Shown piece after piece: positions 16,901 through 26,000 of a stretch of 30,870 nucleotides of DNA; the first letter of the stretch is position 1; each line of letters begins with the position of its first letter. A program made the translations under genes and the position numbers. The notes beneath the pieces are model-generated. The model had not been told where the DNA came from. It made no database searches and saw only the letters and a list, made by a program, of their open reading frames with translations. This DNA comes from Intoshia linei (lineage: Eukaryota; Orthonectida; Rhopaluridae), in contig LWCA01000354.1 in assembly GCA_001642005.1 (NCBI GenBank), positions 1-30,870 of the forward strand, read 5' to 3'.

Positions 16901-17233
16901 TGTGTGTGGTAACATTTGAAATTTATTAGCATTTCTAAATTTCCCAACTACTGGATATGAATTATATAACACCCAGTGTTTATATCGTTTATATTTAAAA
17001 TAATGTTGCCCTTATCTTTTAATTTTAAAAACCAAACCCAAATTATACACCAAAAGGTTTGTCTCTGTAGAGAGAAAACAACCATTTTTTTAATTGAATT
17101 TCAATAATTATATTTACATTTGTTGAAAAATATTTTTAGCATAAAACTATCAACAATAGAATATATTAGTGAAATGGAATCAATGCATTATTCAGAATCA
17201 AAATTATTAGAAGATTGTTTTTTTGTAAAATAA
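7963..17233 (+). CDS. coiled-coil protein, hinderin/KIAA1328-like (8 exons)
   Basis: Exons are 7963-8005, 8068-8299, 8374-8489, 8531-8640, 9401-9593, 12040-12249, 12952-13057 and 17140-17233. They sum to 1104 nt, or 367 codons plus TAA, with every junction GT..AG and every phase matching. Four introns are 62, 74, 41 and 760 nt; the others are 2446, 702 and 4082 nt. The protein is charged and Lys/Asn/Glu-rich, with a helical coiled-coil region about residues 75-165 and a second at about 250-290. It has no signal peptide or membrane segment, so it is probably cytoplasmic. The segment LCVQDKQRIALLINEMAK, followed 43 residues later by a YQxxxxxQQxKL pattern, aligns without gaps to the hinderin coiled coil as I remember it. 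Hinderin is a poorly characterised protein reported to bind the cohesin subunit SMC3. The gene structure is strongly supported; the family assignment rests on memory. An upstream 5' exon cannot be excluded. Confidence 0.7.
8641..9400. other. intron 4 of the hinderin-like gene (760 nt), no recognised element
   Basis: A patch richer in G+C lies at about 8690-8765 and may be an old insertion, but no paired ends were identified. Nothing else is seen. Confidence 0.4.
9714..10541 (+). mobile_element. degenerate pogo/Tigger-like DNA transposon
   Basis: The element is bounded by diverged inverted repeats that share CAATTTAACGAAC and is flanked by TA dinucleotides (9712-9713 and 10542-10543), the usual target for this superfamily. 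Each end carries a second, subterminal TTAACGAAC copy (about 9757-9766, and the reverse complement near 10471-10480), as in pogo/Tigger binding-site arrays. It encloses a broken CENP-B-type transposase. At ~828 bp it is far shorter than a full-length Tigger (about 2.5 kb). It lies inside intron 5 of the hinderin-like gene, in the same orientation. Confidence 0.75.
9741..10447 (+). pseudogene. Tigger/CENP-B-like transposase pseudogene
   Basis: The first frame (to 10214) reads through a CENP-B-type helix-turn-helix, with AEIEKLVYEWF, RASNGWFSCFQKRHNIRSR and the family signature SGEAG. It then reaches EKYSPIDIDNCLFFKN, where intact relatives have the DE of the catalytic triad (YxPxDIFNADETGLF). 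That core is missing here and the frame ends at TAA soon after. A different frame downstream contains an acidic C-terminal piece (DYSDDEFIDSLIQP) and a further short open stretch to about 10447. The N-terminal first DNA-binding domain and most of the DDE domain are deleted, so it cannot be active. Confidence 0.75.
10620..11140. repeat. dispersed repeat with ~130-bp internal tandem units, copy 2
   Basis: Four diverged units start at GACCATCAAGGCG (about 10665), GATCGTGAAAA (about 10796), GACCATGAAGATG (about 10922) and GACCCTAAATAAC (about 11055), spaced 126-133 bases. The outer flank AATACTAAAGTTTTTTTTGACC matches the start of copy 1 (near 2775). The minus-strand ORF at 10898-11140 lies wholly within this repeat. 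It is in intron 5 of the hinderin-like gene. Confidence 0.55.
11612..11892. mobile_element. non-autonomous hAT-type element (281 bp) with 8-bp target duplication
   Basis: It begins CAGTGGTTCTCAA and ends with its exact reverse complement TTGAGAACCACTG. Flanking 8-mers are GGTTAGAG (11604-11611) and GATTAGAG (11893-11900), an 8-bp duplication with one mismatch, as hAT transposases make. There is no coding capacity. Its right half is closely related to the right part of the element ending at 25173. Confidence 0.8.
12250..12951. other. intron 6 of the hinderin-like gene (702 nt)
   Basis: AT-rich sequence; I see no gene, repeat or transposon end in it. Confidence 0.5.
14029..14044. mobile_element. 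solo hAT-type right end
   Basis: The sequence ends TTTGAGAACCACTG, matching the terminal inverted repeat of the 11612-11892 element. The preceding ~700 bases show no convincing left end, so it is a relic in intron 7 of the hinderin-like gene. Confidence 0.4.
14838..15090. repeat. three-copy tandem repeat, ~86-bp unit
   Basis: The block TTAGTATAACCCTTCGTTAA starts copies near 14841, 14928 (TTATTATAAACCTTCGTTAA) and 15014. Each is followed by CTATAAxTCTTTTT, TATCTCTCTCCTTxTGAG and TTACCxxACACC segments; the third copy diverges at its end. The period is 86-87 bases. It lies in intron 7 of the hinderin-like gene. Confidence 0.8.
15196..15414. mobile_element. non-autonomous hAT-type element (219 bp)
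   Basis: The left end CAGTGCCGTTGTA pairs with the right end TTCAACGGCCCTG (reverse complement CAGGGCCGTTGAA). Flanking 8-mers AGTGAAAC and AATGACAC agree at six of eight positions. An internal block GGTATACTTAAGAAATTT is shared with the element at 20707-21113, which marks one family. Confidence 0.65.
15634..16078. mobile_element. TIR-bounded non-autonomous DNA transposon (~445 bp)
   Basis: The left end TAGTGGAGGATCTAGG and the right end, reverse complement CATTAGCGGATCTAAG, form imperfect inverted repeats. Near-identical 8-mers AGTGAGAT (15626-15633) and GGTGAGAT (16079-16086) flank it. A GC-rich patch lies inside each end, with an AT-rich middle. The superfamily is uncertain; the 8-bp duplication favours hAT. 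Confidence 0.55.
16106..16147. repeat. compact 42-nt hairpin-forming inverted repeat
   Basis: Arms TATTATCAATTA (16106-16117) and TAATTGATAATA (16136-16147) are exact complements. Inside them ATGATA (16118-16123) and TATCAT (16127-16132) pair around a CAT loop, leaving one TGA bulge. The result is an 18-bp stem in 42 bases. It lies 20 bases after the transposon copy at 15634-16078, inside an intron transcribed on the + strand. Confidence 0.7.
16593..16809. mobile_element. non-autonomous hAT-type element (217 bp), perfect 8-bp target duplication
   Basis: Ends are perfect 15-bp inverted repeats, CAGTGGTTTTCAACC and its complement. They are flanked by identical 8-mers ATATAAAG at 16585-16592 and 16810-16817. 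Subterminal TCGCGA motifs also mirror each other. There is no ORF of its own. The structure is textbook hAT MITE and the intact duplication suggests a fairly recent insertion. Confidence 0.88.
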
Positions 17234-17386
17234 AACTGACAAAAAGTGTCATGAAAATGTATAAAATGTCCAAAATAATTTATTTGCCTACATTGTTGAT
17301 GAAATGGCATTACATTCAACATGTAATTAAAATCAAAATGTAACTATTAAGATACCAAATAATAATTTTGTGCCACTAAATTTAAA

Positions 17387-17392
17387 AATAAA
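17387..17392 (+). promoter_or_regulatory. candidate poly(A) signal of the hinderin-like gene
   Basis: AATAAA about 155 bases after the TAA stop at 17231-17233, in AT-rich sequence. Confidence 0.35.
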
Positions 17393-17740
17393 GATGCAAG
17401 GTCAAATAAATTGACATTGAGTGATTTATACCATGTTTAATTCAATACATTTTGTATCCAAATGTTTTGGTAACTAATAAAAAACTAAAATACTTATACA
17501 TTTCTTTTGAATGTATATTTACTAAATGTTTGGTCTATTTTTAGTTTTAATGTAAGTTGAATAGTTGATAAAATTGCATCTTTCATGTCGGTTGAATTTT
17601 TATAATTAATAAGTCTTATCAATTTATAAAATAAACTCTCTCGTGACCAGACGTCTCGAGTGTGACTCCTACTGTGCTGTTTATTTTTATTTGTTTAAAA
17701 AATCAATTAATGTTTTAATTATAAATGCCTGACATTTTTT

Positions 17741-17887
17741 CTATTCAAGATTATCATTGATTCCACCACATGAAACCATTTCATTTTCATTTTCCAGACA
17801 ATTTAAGCAAACATTGATTATTAAACTAATCGGCAATGTATCCACAACTGGACTAGACTGTGACGACTGACTCAATTCAGTGGGTCG
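17741..17887 (-). CDS. possible terminal exon of an unidentified minus-strand gene
   Basis: A 48-codon open stretch ends in TAG (17741-17743) and is followed on the minus strand by two AATAAA-type hexamers within about 65 bases. Its base composition (well above the surrounding G+C) and residues such as SQSSQSSPVVDTLP and VCLNCLENENEMVSC look protein-like. The CxxC...ENEMVSC pattern faintly recalls the start of the PHD finger in DPF/MYST proteins, but the rest of a zinc finger is missing. It starts just after an in-frame TAG that could be an acceptor. No upstream exons were convincingly found. It could also be a gene fragment or chance. Confidence 0.22.
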   Translation of the reverse strand, partial: RPTELSQSSQSSPVVDTLPISLIINVCLNCLENENEMVSCGGINDNLE

Positions 17888-19622
17888 CTACTCGGCAATA
17901 TACTCGGTCCTTCTATTGTTTAAGTATCGTTACAATGACACGACAACTCGTTATCTACAATGTATATTACTTTATATAAGTAAGGATTAAAAGGTAATTT
18001 TTTTATTAATTTTTAAAAATTAAATAAAAACTGCCCTAAAACTACTATTTAATTTTTCTTAAAAAAATAACTATTGAACTACTATTACATTTACATTCTG
18101 TAGAAATATCCATAAAAACCTCTATTTAACATTGATAATAAAATTCGATAATTCCTTTTAAAATTTTTTTAAATAATCGAAAAATACACCAATTCCAAAA
18201 AATATCTCAATTGAAAGATTTTACTACAAAAAAATCGCTAAAATTATTTAAAAGTAATTTTAACATTTTTTATATAATATTAAAAAAATTTGTAAATTTC
18301 TTTAAAAAACTGGTTTCGTGAGTCAGTTTATTTTTAAATTTTTGGAAATTTTTTTTTTTAAAAGTTTCTTGAGCTAAGTATAAAGTCATTACAGGTCATA
18401 TTTTGGAATTGTTTAAAATTTTAATCAATTTAAACCTTTCATATATGAGTAAATACAGGTTTCAAAGACATTTTAAATTTACAATACTATCAATTATTGG
18501 ATATTGTTTCTATTAAACCTATTTGATTGAACGAAAACCCATAATTATGACTTACTAATCGATTAATCACTTGGATAATCTACTTTTTAAAAAAATATAA
18601 AAGTGCATTTACGGTACTTTTAAAACATTTAAAATGTTTAAATTTTAAATTCATTTATTAGTCATCAACTATAAATATTCATTAAAAGTTTATCGATTTA
18701 TTAAATAAAATTAAGATATAATTAAGTTGATAGCATATTTATATTAATATTTTTGTTATTTTAAAAATTAAAAATTACAGTACAGTGTACATTAATTAAA
18801 GTTAAAATTATAAAATTGAGACAGTAGGAAATAAATAGCCAACACAGTATTAGTAACGTTATCATAATTTTGATATTTTGAAATGCACTGATAATATTCA
18901 TTTTTGTAGACAATTTCATTTTAAAAATAATTGAATTAACAAAATGTGCTGCTCGCTCGGTAAATAAAAATATGGATATGAATAAGTATGGCCTCTAGGT
19001 TAGATTAGGCTTTAATTAGATAATCAAAGTGTGCAAGAATGTGTACCGGCAAGATTAAAGAAACAATTATCATAGCTCGGAAAAAATGCATAATCCCAAA
19101 TCGTGAGTCATACGCACAGAGTATAGTTTTTATAATATAATTAGACTTAATTACATTAAATTTGAAGAAATATTAAATTTGTAATTTTTGTATGATTATC
19201 GATTTGTAAAGACTAATTAAATAATTTTAATGTTTAAAAATATAAAATTAAATATCGATTAAAATGCAAGTTTAAACTTTAGCTTGAAAAATTATAATAA
19301 TGAACAAAATGAAAATTTATTACGTCAAATTATGAAAATTTACTTTTTAAAAAAACATTTGAAAATCTTGACATGCTCTTTTGATTGATTTATAATCGAT
19401 ATCTGGCGCGACTGACCAAAATGTACTTAAATATAGATACACTGTATCGATTTAAATGTTGATAATGACTGCTCAGTTTTTTACAACTTAAAATTATACA
19501 ATGCTTCACAATTACAATGCGTTATATTAGTCTTGATAATGTTTGTGCGTCGCATATCTATTATCTATATAACATATCATTTAATTTAAAATTAAAAATA
19601 CTCAAGGGGAATAAATTTCCGG

Positions 19623-19662
19623 TATAAATTTCAAAGCGCAATGAAAAATGGGCGGAGTTTCC
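19623..19662 (+). promoter_or_regulatory. candidate core promoter of the receptor gene
   Basis: A TATAAAT element (19623-19629) is followed by a GC-box-like GGGCGGAG (19650-19657) in otherwise AT-rich DNA, some 410-450 bases before the receptor start codon. This is a sequence pattern only; the distance implies a 5' UTR exon or a 5' intron. Confidence 0.22.
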
Positions 19663-20067
19663 ATTTAAATAGAGACGACTTGGCAATTCAATTGAAAAAC
19701 TAACATATTGCGTTGTTTATTATATCTCAAAACAATAAAACTATATTTGTAGTTTACTTACAAGCCAAACAATGTGTAGCCATTTGTATAAATGACGTGA
19801 ATGAAATACATTTATTTTTATTCTCAAAATATTATGATTCATTTTGTTTTTATTCACTGGAATTTACCTTCAATGCAGCATTACAAACACACCCATATAT
19901 CGACTGTTTTCAACAAATTCAATCATTAATCATTTCATCAAGAATTTAAATCAGAATTTTCACGTTCTGACATTAACTAATTCATCAATTCTCGATATTT
20001 GTACCAATTAATTCTAGATACATGTTTTTGTAAGTTTTTATAAATATTCACCTTTATTCATGTTTAG

Positions 20068-20076
20068 ATGAAATGA
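20068..20076 (+). promoter_or_regulatory. two-codon upstream ORF overlapping the receptor start
   Basis: ATGAAATGA at 20068-20076 encodes Met-Lys-stop, and its TGA overlaps the receptor ATG (20073-20075). The sequence TGTTTAG just before it could also be a splice acceptor, in which case a 5' UTR intron ends here. Confidence 0.4.
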
Positions 20077-23000
20077 AATTTATTATTCTATTGTCAATTT
20101 TTACATTTGTCCACCAAATTTTTTTAGACAATCCTACAAATATTGGAATTGAATATATTGAACAGAAAATTTTGAAATATCAAAATAAGATTAAAAATAA
20201 AACCATCAGTTATCAAAAAACTGAGAAATTCCAATTTAAAGACAAAAATCATCCATGTTTTGACCATTATAGATATTCTAATGGTGTCGCTTTCAAAAAG
20301 CATGACAAATTTGGATACAATCAGAAAGGTACTTTGTATTATATTTTTAGGTCATTTTATGGTTAATTTTGGAATTTAACTGTTTTTTAAAACTACAAAA
20401 AATTTATATTTTGTGTCAATAATAAATTTTTCAGTTTTGAGAAAATCGTACTGAGAAATTAAATTGAATTGAATTGAATGTAAATTTTAACGTATTATCG
20501 CACCATCGTAATATTTTTTAACATAAAGTCTGATAAATCATTTATCAATATTCGCCGGGTAAAACCAACTCTGAGAGTCGTTCTAATATAGCAGTTCTCA
20601 AGCTAATTAGTAGCTGAAACCCTCGTTCTGATTTTTCAATTGGTAACATAGAGATCTAATGACGTAAAGTATCTACCAGTGCACGACAGCGGTTAAGATA
20701 CTTTATCAGGGAACGTGGAAAGGCAAGAGTGGGCCGGGCCAGATGAAAATTTAAAAAAATGTATAGTTCTTTTATCACATTTTTAACTTTTTTTTATGGT
20801 CGCTTTGCTGGAATAAAAGAATTTCGCAGCATCATACGTAAAATTATTCTAACATCATCTATTAATTTAGAATCGTACGTATGAATATGATCTAGCTACA
20901 CTAACTTGCGTACCTACCATACTCCGAAAATCAAAAATAGACCCCCTAACTCTCTATAAATTGCTAAATCGATCCTTTATTATTTAAAAATTAAAAACAA
21001 CCGTTAGAAATTTTTTTGATCAACATAAAAATGAAATAATTTTGGTATACTTAAGAAATTTCCAACATTACTTTTTAATAAATTTAAAAAATGTGCCTCT
21101 CTCCACATCCCTGTGTATAATTGATAATTAATTTTTAGTGTATAATTTTTATGATATTTGGAAAATTTCAAACACGACATCGTGTTCTCATTAAAAAGTA
21201 TAATCTTTATCCTCTGGCTACTTTTGTTAGTTTTAATCAGTGGTTGCCAAACCGTGCGCCGCGATGCTTTAGTGCAATCATTCTCAACGGGTCCACAGCA
21301 ATTTTTTGGGTCTATGAAAAATTTTATATAAGTAAACAATTCAATATCTGTGTGTATTACCGTATATTTAAAAAATTAAAATTAAAACATGTATCAACAT
21401 TTTTTCGGATTGCTATTTATGATGATGCTTATAATTTTAAAAATTATCACAGAATTTAGTTTTTTAAAAATTGTGGACTTTTTTTATTTTTGAAAAAAAG
21501 GTTAATTTAGGGGTTTGAATATGAAAATTTAAGTTTATGAGGCTAAGATTTACACCCATGTAATGACTTTCAAATTCGTTCAATAGTATATGCTTTTTTA
21601 AATATTAGCGCTGATTTTATTTTTAAAACAATAAAATTGGTCTTTGACAGTGAAGAACTTAATTTCGGAAAATAAAATTTGCTATAATGCATCACTCTAG
21701 AAAAATTGATTATCAAGTCGGTTTTTTAAATAAACGGTAACACACACATTAAATTATATAAGTAATGGATGTAATTTATATATTTTTTTGGGTCCACAGC
21801 AAAAACGGGTTGAGAATGCCTGTTTTAGTGCGTCACGATATTTTTAACAATAATTCAAAATTGAATAAATTAATAAAAAATACGGGGTGATTAATTTATA
21901 ATTTTCAACACATGTTTGTTTAAGACAAATAAATAACCCCTCGTTTTGTAGAGTCATTCTAATAATGCTTAAACATTTGGGTCCATTTTTTTTGGGACTA
22001 TTTCATCAAACCTCATTCAAATTTTTTGGAAAACTCGATTTAAAGTGTTAATAAAATTTTTTTACATATTGGGTGCGCCCCAAATGTTTCATTAATTTTG
22101 ATGTGCCGCAACAGTTAAAAGTTGGGAACCACTGGTGTGAATGCATTTAATGTCTATGGGTCATTTTAATTTTTTAATGTGAAAGCTCAATGAGTGAATA
22201 ATTTAAAAAATTGAATTACTGTTTCGTACTAATTTAAATTTTAAACTGATTCAAAATTATCGGATATGGTTGGTAGAGTTTTGAACTGTAAATTGTTAAT
22301 TTTTATTTAAAATGTCGATAAGGTTTTGGGTTAAATAGTTTACTAAGAAGTATAGAGTTTTTTAATGGAAAGTAATTCATTTTTTAATCACTAAATTAAA
22401 TAATTAGAGTAATTAAAAGTAGTGAAGTTATCGATAAACAATATTATTTATGGGATTAGCCTATAAATAACACTTAAGATAATTAGTTATAAACATTTTA
22501 AAGAAATAAAAACTAAATGATAAAGATAAATAAATAATGTACATTGTACATGAAATACTAATGATTAATGAAATTAACTAAAATTGAAACATGAATCGTG
22601 ATAAATCGTTAAATTGAACGTTAATGTTATATCTACAATCTACTTTTAAAAGAATTTTCAGTTTGGTGTCATGAAAACAATGGTGTCAAACGGTGACTGG
22701 GATTATTATGATAATAACATCTAATTATAATTTTGTGTATGAATCCAATTTAAAAGTTTGCAATTCAACACGAGTTAATTTGGTGTAATCAATCAGTTTA
22801 TATCGCCTGCGGCTAACCTCTTGTCCCAGTAAATAGATTGTCAGATATTTTAATTTATGATAAATTGATTTTTAGATTCAAATCAATTCGAATCGACTAT
22901 AGTAGAGTTGATTCCTATAAACAATACTGGATGGATAAAAAGTCCAAATTTTCCTTTCAAATACCCCCACAATGTCAATATTAAATATCGAATTAAGCTT

Positions 23001-26000
23001 AATTTTTTAAAAAACAATTTGGTACCGAAAATCTGTTGGTTGTTTCGTGCCTTTTCAATGGAAAATACAAATTATTGCACATATGATTATCTCAAAATCA
23101 ACAATATAAAATACTGTGGAAATGGAACTTCCGAATATGAATCTAATGATGAATTGTCCAAAAATTATGATCCATCTCAAAACGTTTGGAATTTATGTCG
23201 TAATTTTTACTTTTTTTTTTATAAATTTGTATGTTGTATTTATATTTATATTTATATTTATTTTTGACATTTTAAATCACATTTCGTGATAATTTGATTT
23301 TATTAATTACTAACAAAAGAACTAAACTATTTGGTCACGTCTGATTTGCTATTTACAAAAATATATCTTGCTTTGTTGTCGCACGTCGAATAGCACTTCG
23401 ATGTGTGTTTGTTTGTATACTAATACTAATTAACAGTATCATGTCCCTTGTTATTTTCAATTAATTTTGTTCTATTCAAGCGTAATTAATAGTAGTCTCT
23501 TATAAATATTAATTAAAATTGAATTATTGGTAATATTACAAAACTGTTTTTTTATTTTAATTAAAAACATTTGCCATTGGAAATGCGATATCGTCAGGTT
23601 GTAAATTTATAAGGTTGTGAATTTTAAAATTCTAAAGAAAGTAATAAATTAATATCATTGATCTTTATGTGGAGCCAATAGTATTGATTGATTTATATAT
23701 TTAAAATTTAATTGTTACATTTAGACGTTGTTCAAACGAAATACGTAGACGTAGTGTTTCATACCGATAACTCAAATAGCCAAACAGGATTTTATGCAAA
23801 ATATATAATTTTTGAAAAAAAACCTAATCTGCAATCCATTATTCCCGGTAATTTAAAATTTAATACTTATATACAAATTTTAAGTGAGCATCTGTCATGT
23901 TTAATCATTTCGCTACACTTATTTCGTGACTATAAATAAAAAAGCGATCAATATCCATTTTATCACAGTCCCAATGGCGTCCAGCTTGGTATTGTATTGT
24001 TGGAATGTGATGAATAAACTATTAATTTCGGTTCATTTGATTTTAATGAGTATGTTGCACTTGAAATTACTTATTAACATTCGGATTATAATTAAATCTG
24101 AAAAGAGACTGTCAATCATGCAATAAATGGCTTGATCAACTGTACCTAATCTGACACATTTAATTTTCAGACTAAGTTTTGCATTAACTAATTTTTTTTC
24201 TAGTTACCAACTACCAATCCAATGATTTTGTCTGCTTTGATAGAAAAAAGACTTTATCTTTTGATCATGTTTGCAACGGAATTGTTGATTGCGATGATGG
24301 CTCAGATGAGGATAATTATATTGTTAAATGTGGAGGTAACTTTTAAATAATTAATGAGTATCCAACCGTTCGCAATTAGTTGAATAATTAAATTTTATTA
24401 ACAAAACAATTTAATTAATGTTGCTAAACGCCTTTTAATCTATGGATTAATTTAAATTCATTCATCCATTATTTCAACATCACAATTCAAATAATTCGCG
24501 TTTTGAGCGGTATTTGGTGTAAAAACTTTTTTACTATTGACCTGTAATATATCATAAATTCAAGCATTTATCGAAATCGTTTTTCGTCCTTTTAATTAAT
24601 CTTATTGTTTTAAAATACCTTAATCATTAAGGCTTAATGTATTTCATTTTCCCAATTTTAATTAAATCATTGTATTATTGTAGCAGTGGTTCTCAACCTC
24701 TATTTATAATTCCCTCCTTTTACCCACGAGTGGGTAATTTGATATTTTTTATGGGTAATCGCGAAATTTTTTTATTTTTTTGCGTCGCATACACAGTAAC
24801 GTATAAAATATAATTTTTGCTAAATGATATAATAATGTAGTAATGTAATAAATGGATATTATTTATAAAATTTTAAAATCGAAAAAAATGGTTAAGACCC
24901 CAATATGTATTCTTTGCTTGTATAAAATTGAATGTGTGTATTGTATTTATTTAAAAAATTAAATATCTAGAATTTAAAAAAATAGTCTGAGTAATATCAA
25001 AATAACTACTATAAAATGGGTAATGTAGAAAAAAGGTTGGGAAACACTGCACTACACAATTAAACTAAAATAATTTTTTCTTCCCTAATATCCCTTTTTA
25101 CAAATTTACACCCTATAAAAATATTACATAATTCCTCCCTAGGAGCCACTTGGTTCACCGTTGAGAATGACTGGTATATGGGACGGATCGTCTATAAATT
25201 TTAAAAAAGTGAGATTTTACTAGAAACGCTGCCATTTATATATTCCAGACCGAATTATGACAAAATAAACCAATTTAAAAAATGTATAGTTTTTGCTGAC
25301 ACATTTTTCTAACTTTTGATTTAACCTGAGAAAAGTTTCTAGGTTAGAAATTTTTTATTCTATTATAAAAAAAAATCCAACATGTATCTGACAAACCTTA
25401 TAGTGGTATTTATGGAACTTTGGTACAAAAATAATGTAAGCCGATATTGGTTAAATTGTGGTGCCGAAACAATTTTCACTTTTTTGTATTGAAAATTTAG
25501 TTAAACCTAGTTAAATCATTTTTTCTATAAAAAAATGTTTATGATCCAATACAAATTGTGAAACGGATGATAAATTGTGGTAATAAAAATATTATTGTCG
25601 TATAACGTGCAATTTGATATGTTAAATTAACTTGTTTTAGCTAAAAAATATAGGATAAATAATACAAAATCTAAGTCAAAAAAATTTAAAAAAATTTTAT
25701 ACTAAATCTTAAATAGAGGTGATCAATGACTATGTATAACGGTTTGAAAATTTTATTTTATACTTACATTTGTAAGTATGCATTTATATAATTTTTAAAT
25801 TTATTTTTTTAGAAGAAAACATATTCTCCTGTTCATTTAAGCAAAAGTATATTTTATTTAAAATAATATGAATTTTTTTGTAGTTATATGAATAATGGTT
25901 GGTGTGGATTTGTGGTATTGAAGGGTAATTGGAACAGATCTCAAAACGATGAAACTTTACATGATGAATTTACTTATAAATGTAATTTTATTTAAATAAG

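Larger units (their letters stand above)
13058..17139. other. intron 7 of the hinderin-like gene (4082 nt), repeat-laden
   Basis: This is the largest intron in the window. It holds the solo hAT-type end (14029-14044), the ~86-bp array (14838-15090), three non-autonomous DNA transposons (15196-15414, 15634-16078, 16593-16809) and the hairpin at 16106-16147. No further exon was recognised. The acceptor at 17138-17139 is TATTTTTAG. Confidence 0.6.
17234..20072. other. intergenic region between the hinderin-like and receptor genes
   Basis: It is mostly AT-rich. Two patches have clearly higher G+C: 17640-17960, which includes a candidate minus-strand exon listed separately, and 18940-19130, where no gene was identified. 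The latter contains TGAGTCA near 19103, and a short ATG-led stretch (MCCSLG, ending at a GTAAAT donor-like site) near 18944. Candidate core promoter sequence lies at 19620-19665. Confidence 0.4.
20329..22875. other. intron 1 of the receptor gene (2547 nt), transposon-rich
   Basis: It contains a degenerate hAT-type end (GCAGTTCTCAA near 20597), the element at 20707-21113, and nested elements at 21238-22134 and 21275-21822. It also has a 15-bp palindrome ATGTACATTGTACAT (22538-22552). The plus and minus ORFs at 21004-21459 fall inside these repeats. No additional exon was recognised. Confidence 0.55.
24336..25812. other. intron 4 of the receptor gene (1477 nt) with composite hAT-type element
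   Basis: It contains the composite element at 24684-25173 and, from about 25255, a block (AAAAAATGTATAGTTTTTG) related to the left part of the 20707-21113 element. No additional exon was recognised. The phase across the intron (1 to 1) is consistent with direct LDLa1-to-MAM1 splicing. Confidence 0.5.

Noticed and set aside
19713-19949. 78-codon plus-strand ORF upstream of the receptor
   Set aside because: It lacks an ATG at its start, has no recognised homology or splice context, and lies in probable promoter/5' UTR sequence.
21004-21459. Overlapping ORFs on both strands of over 100 codons
   Set aside because: They run across the boundaries of the transposons at 20707-21113, 21238-22134 and 21275-21822; chance ORFs in repeats.
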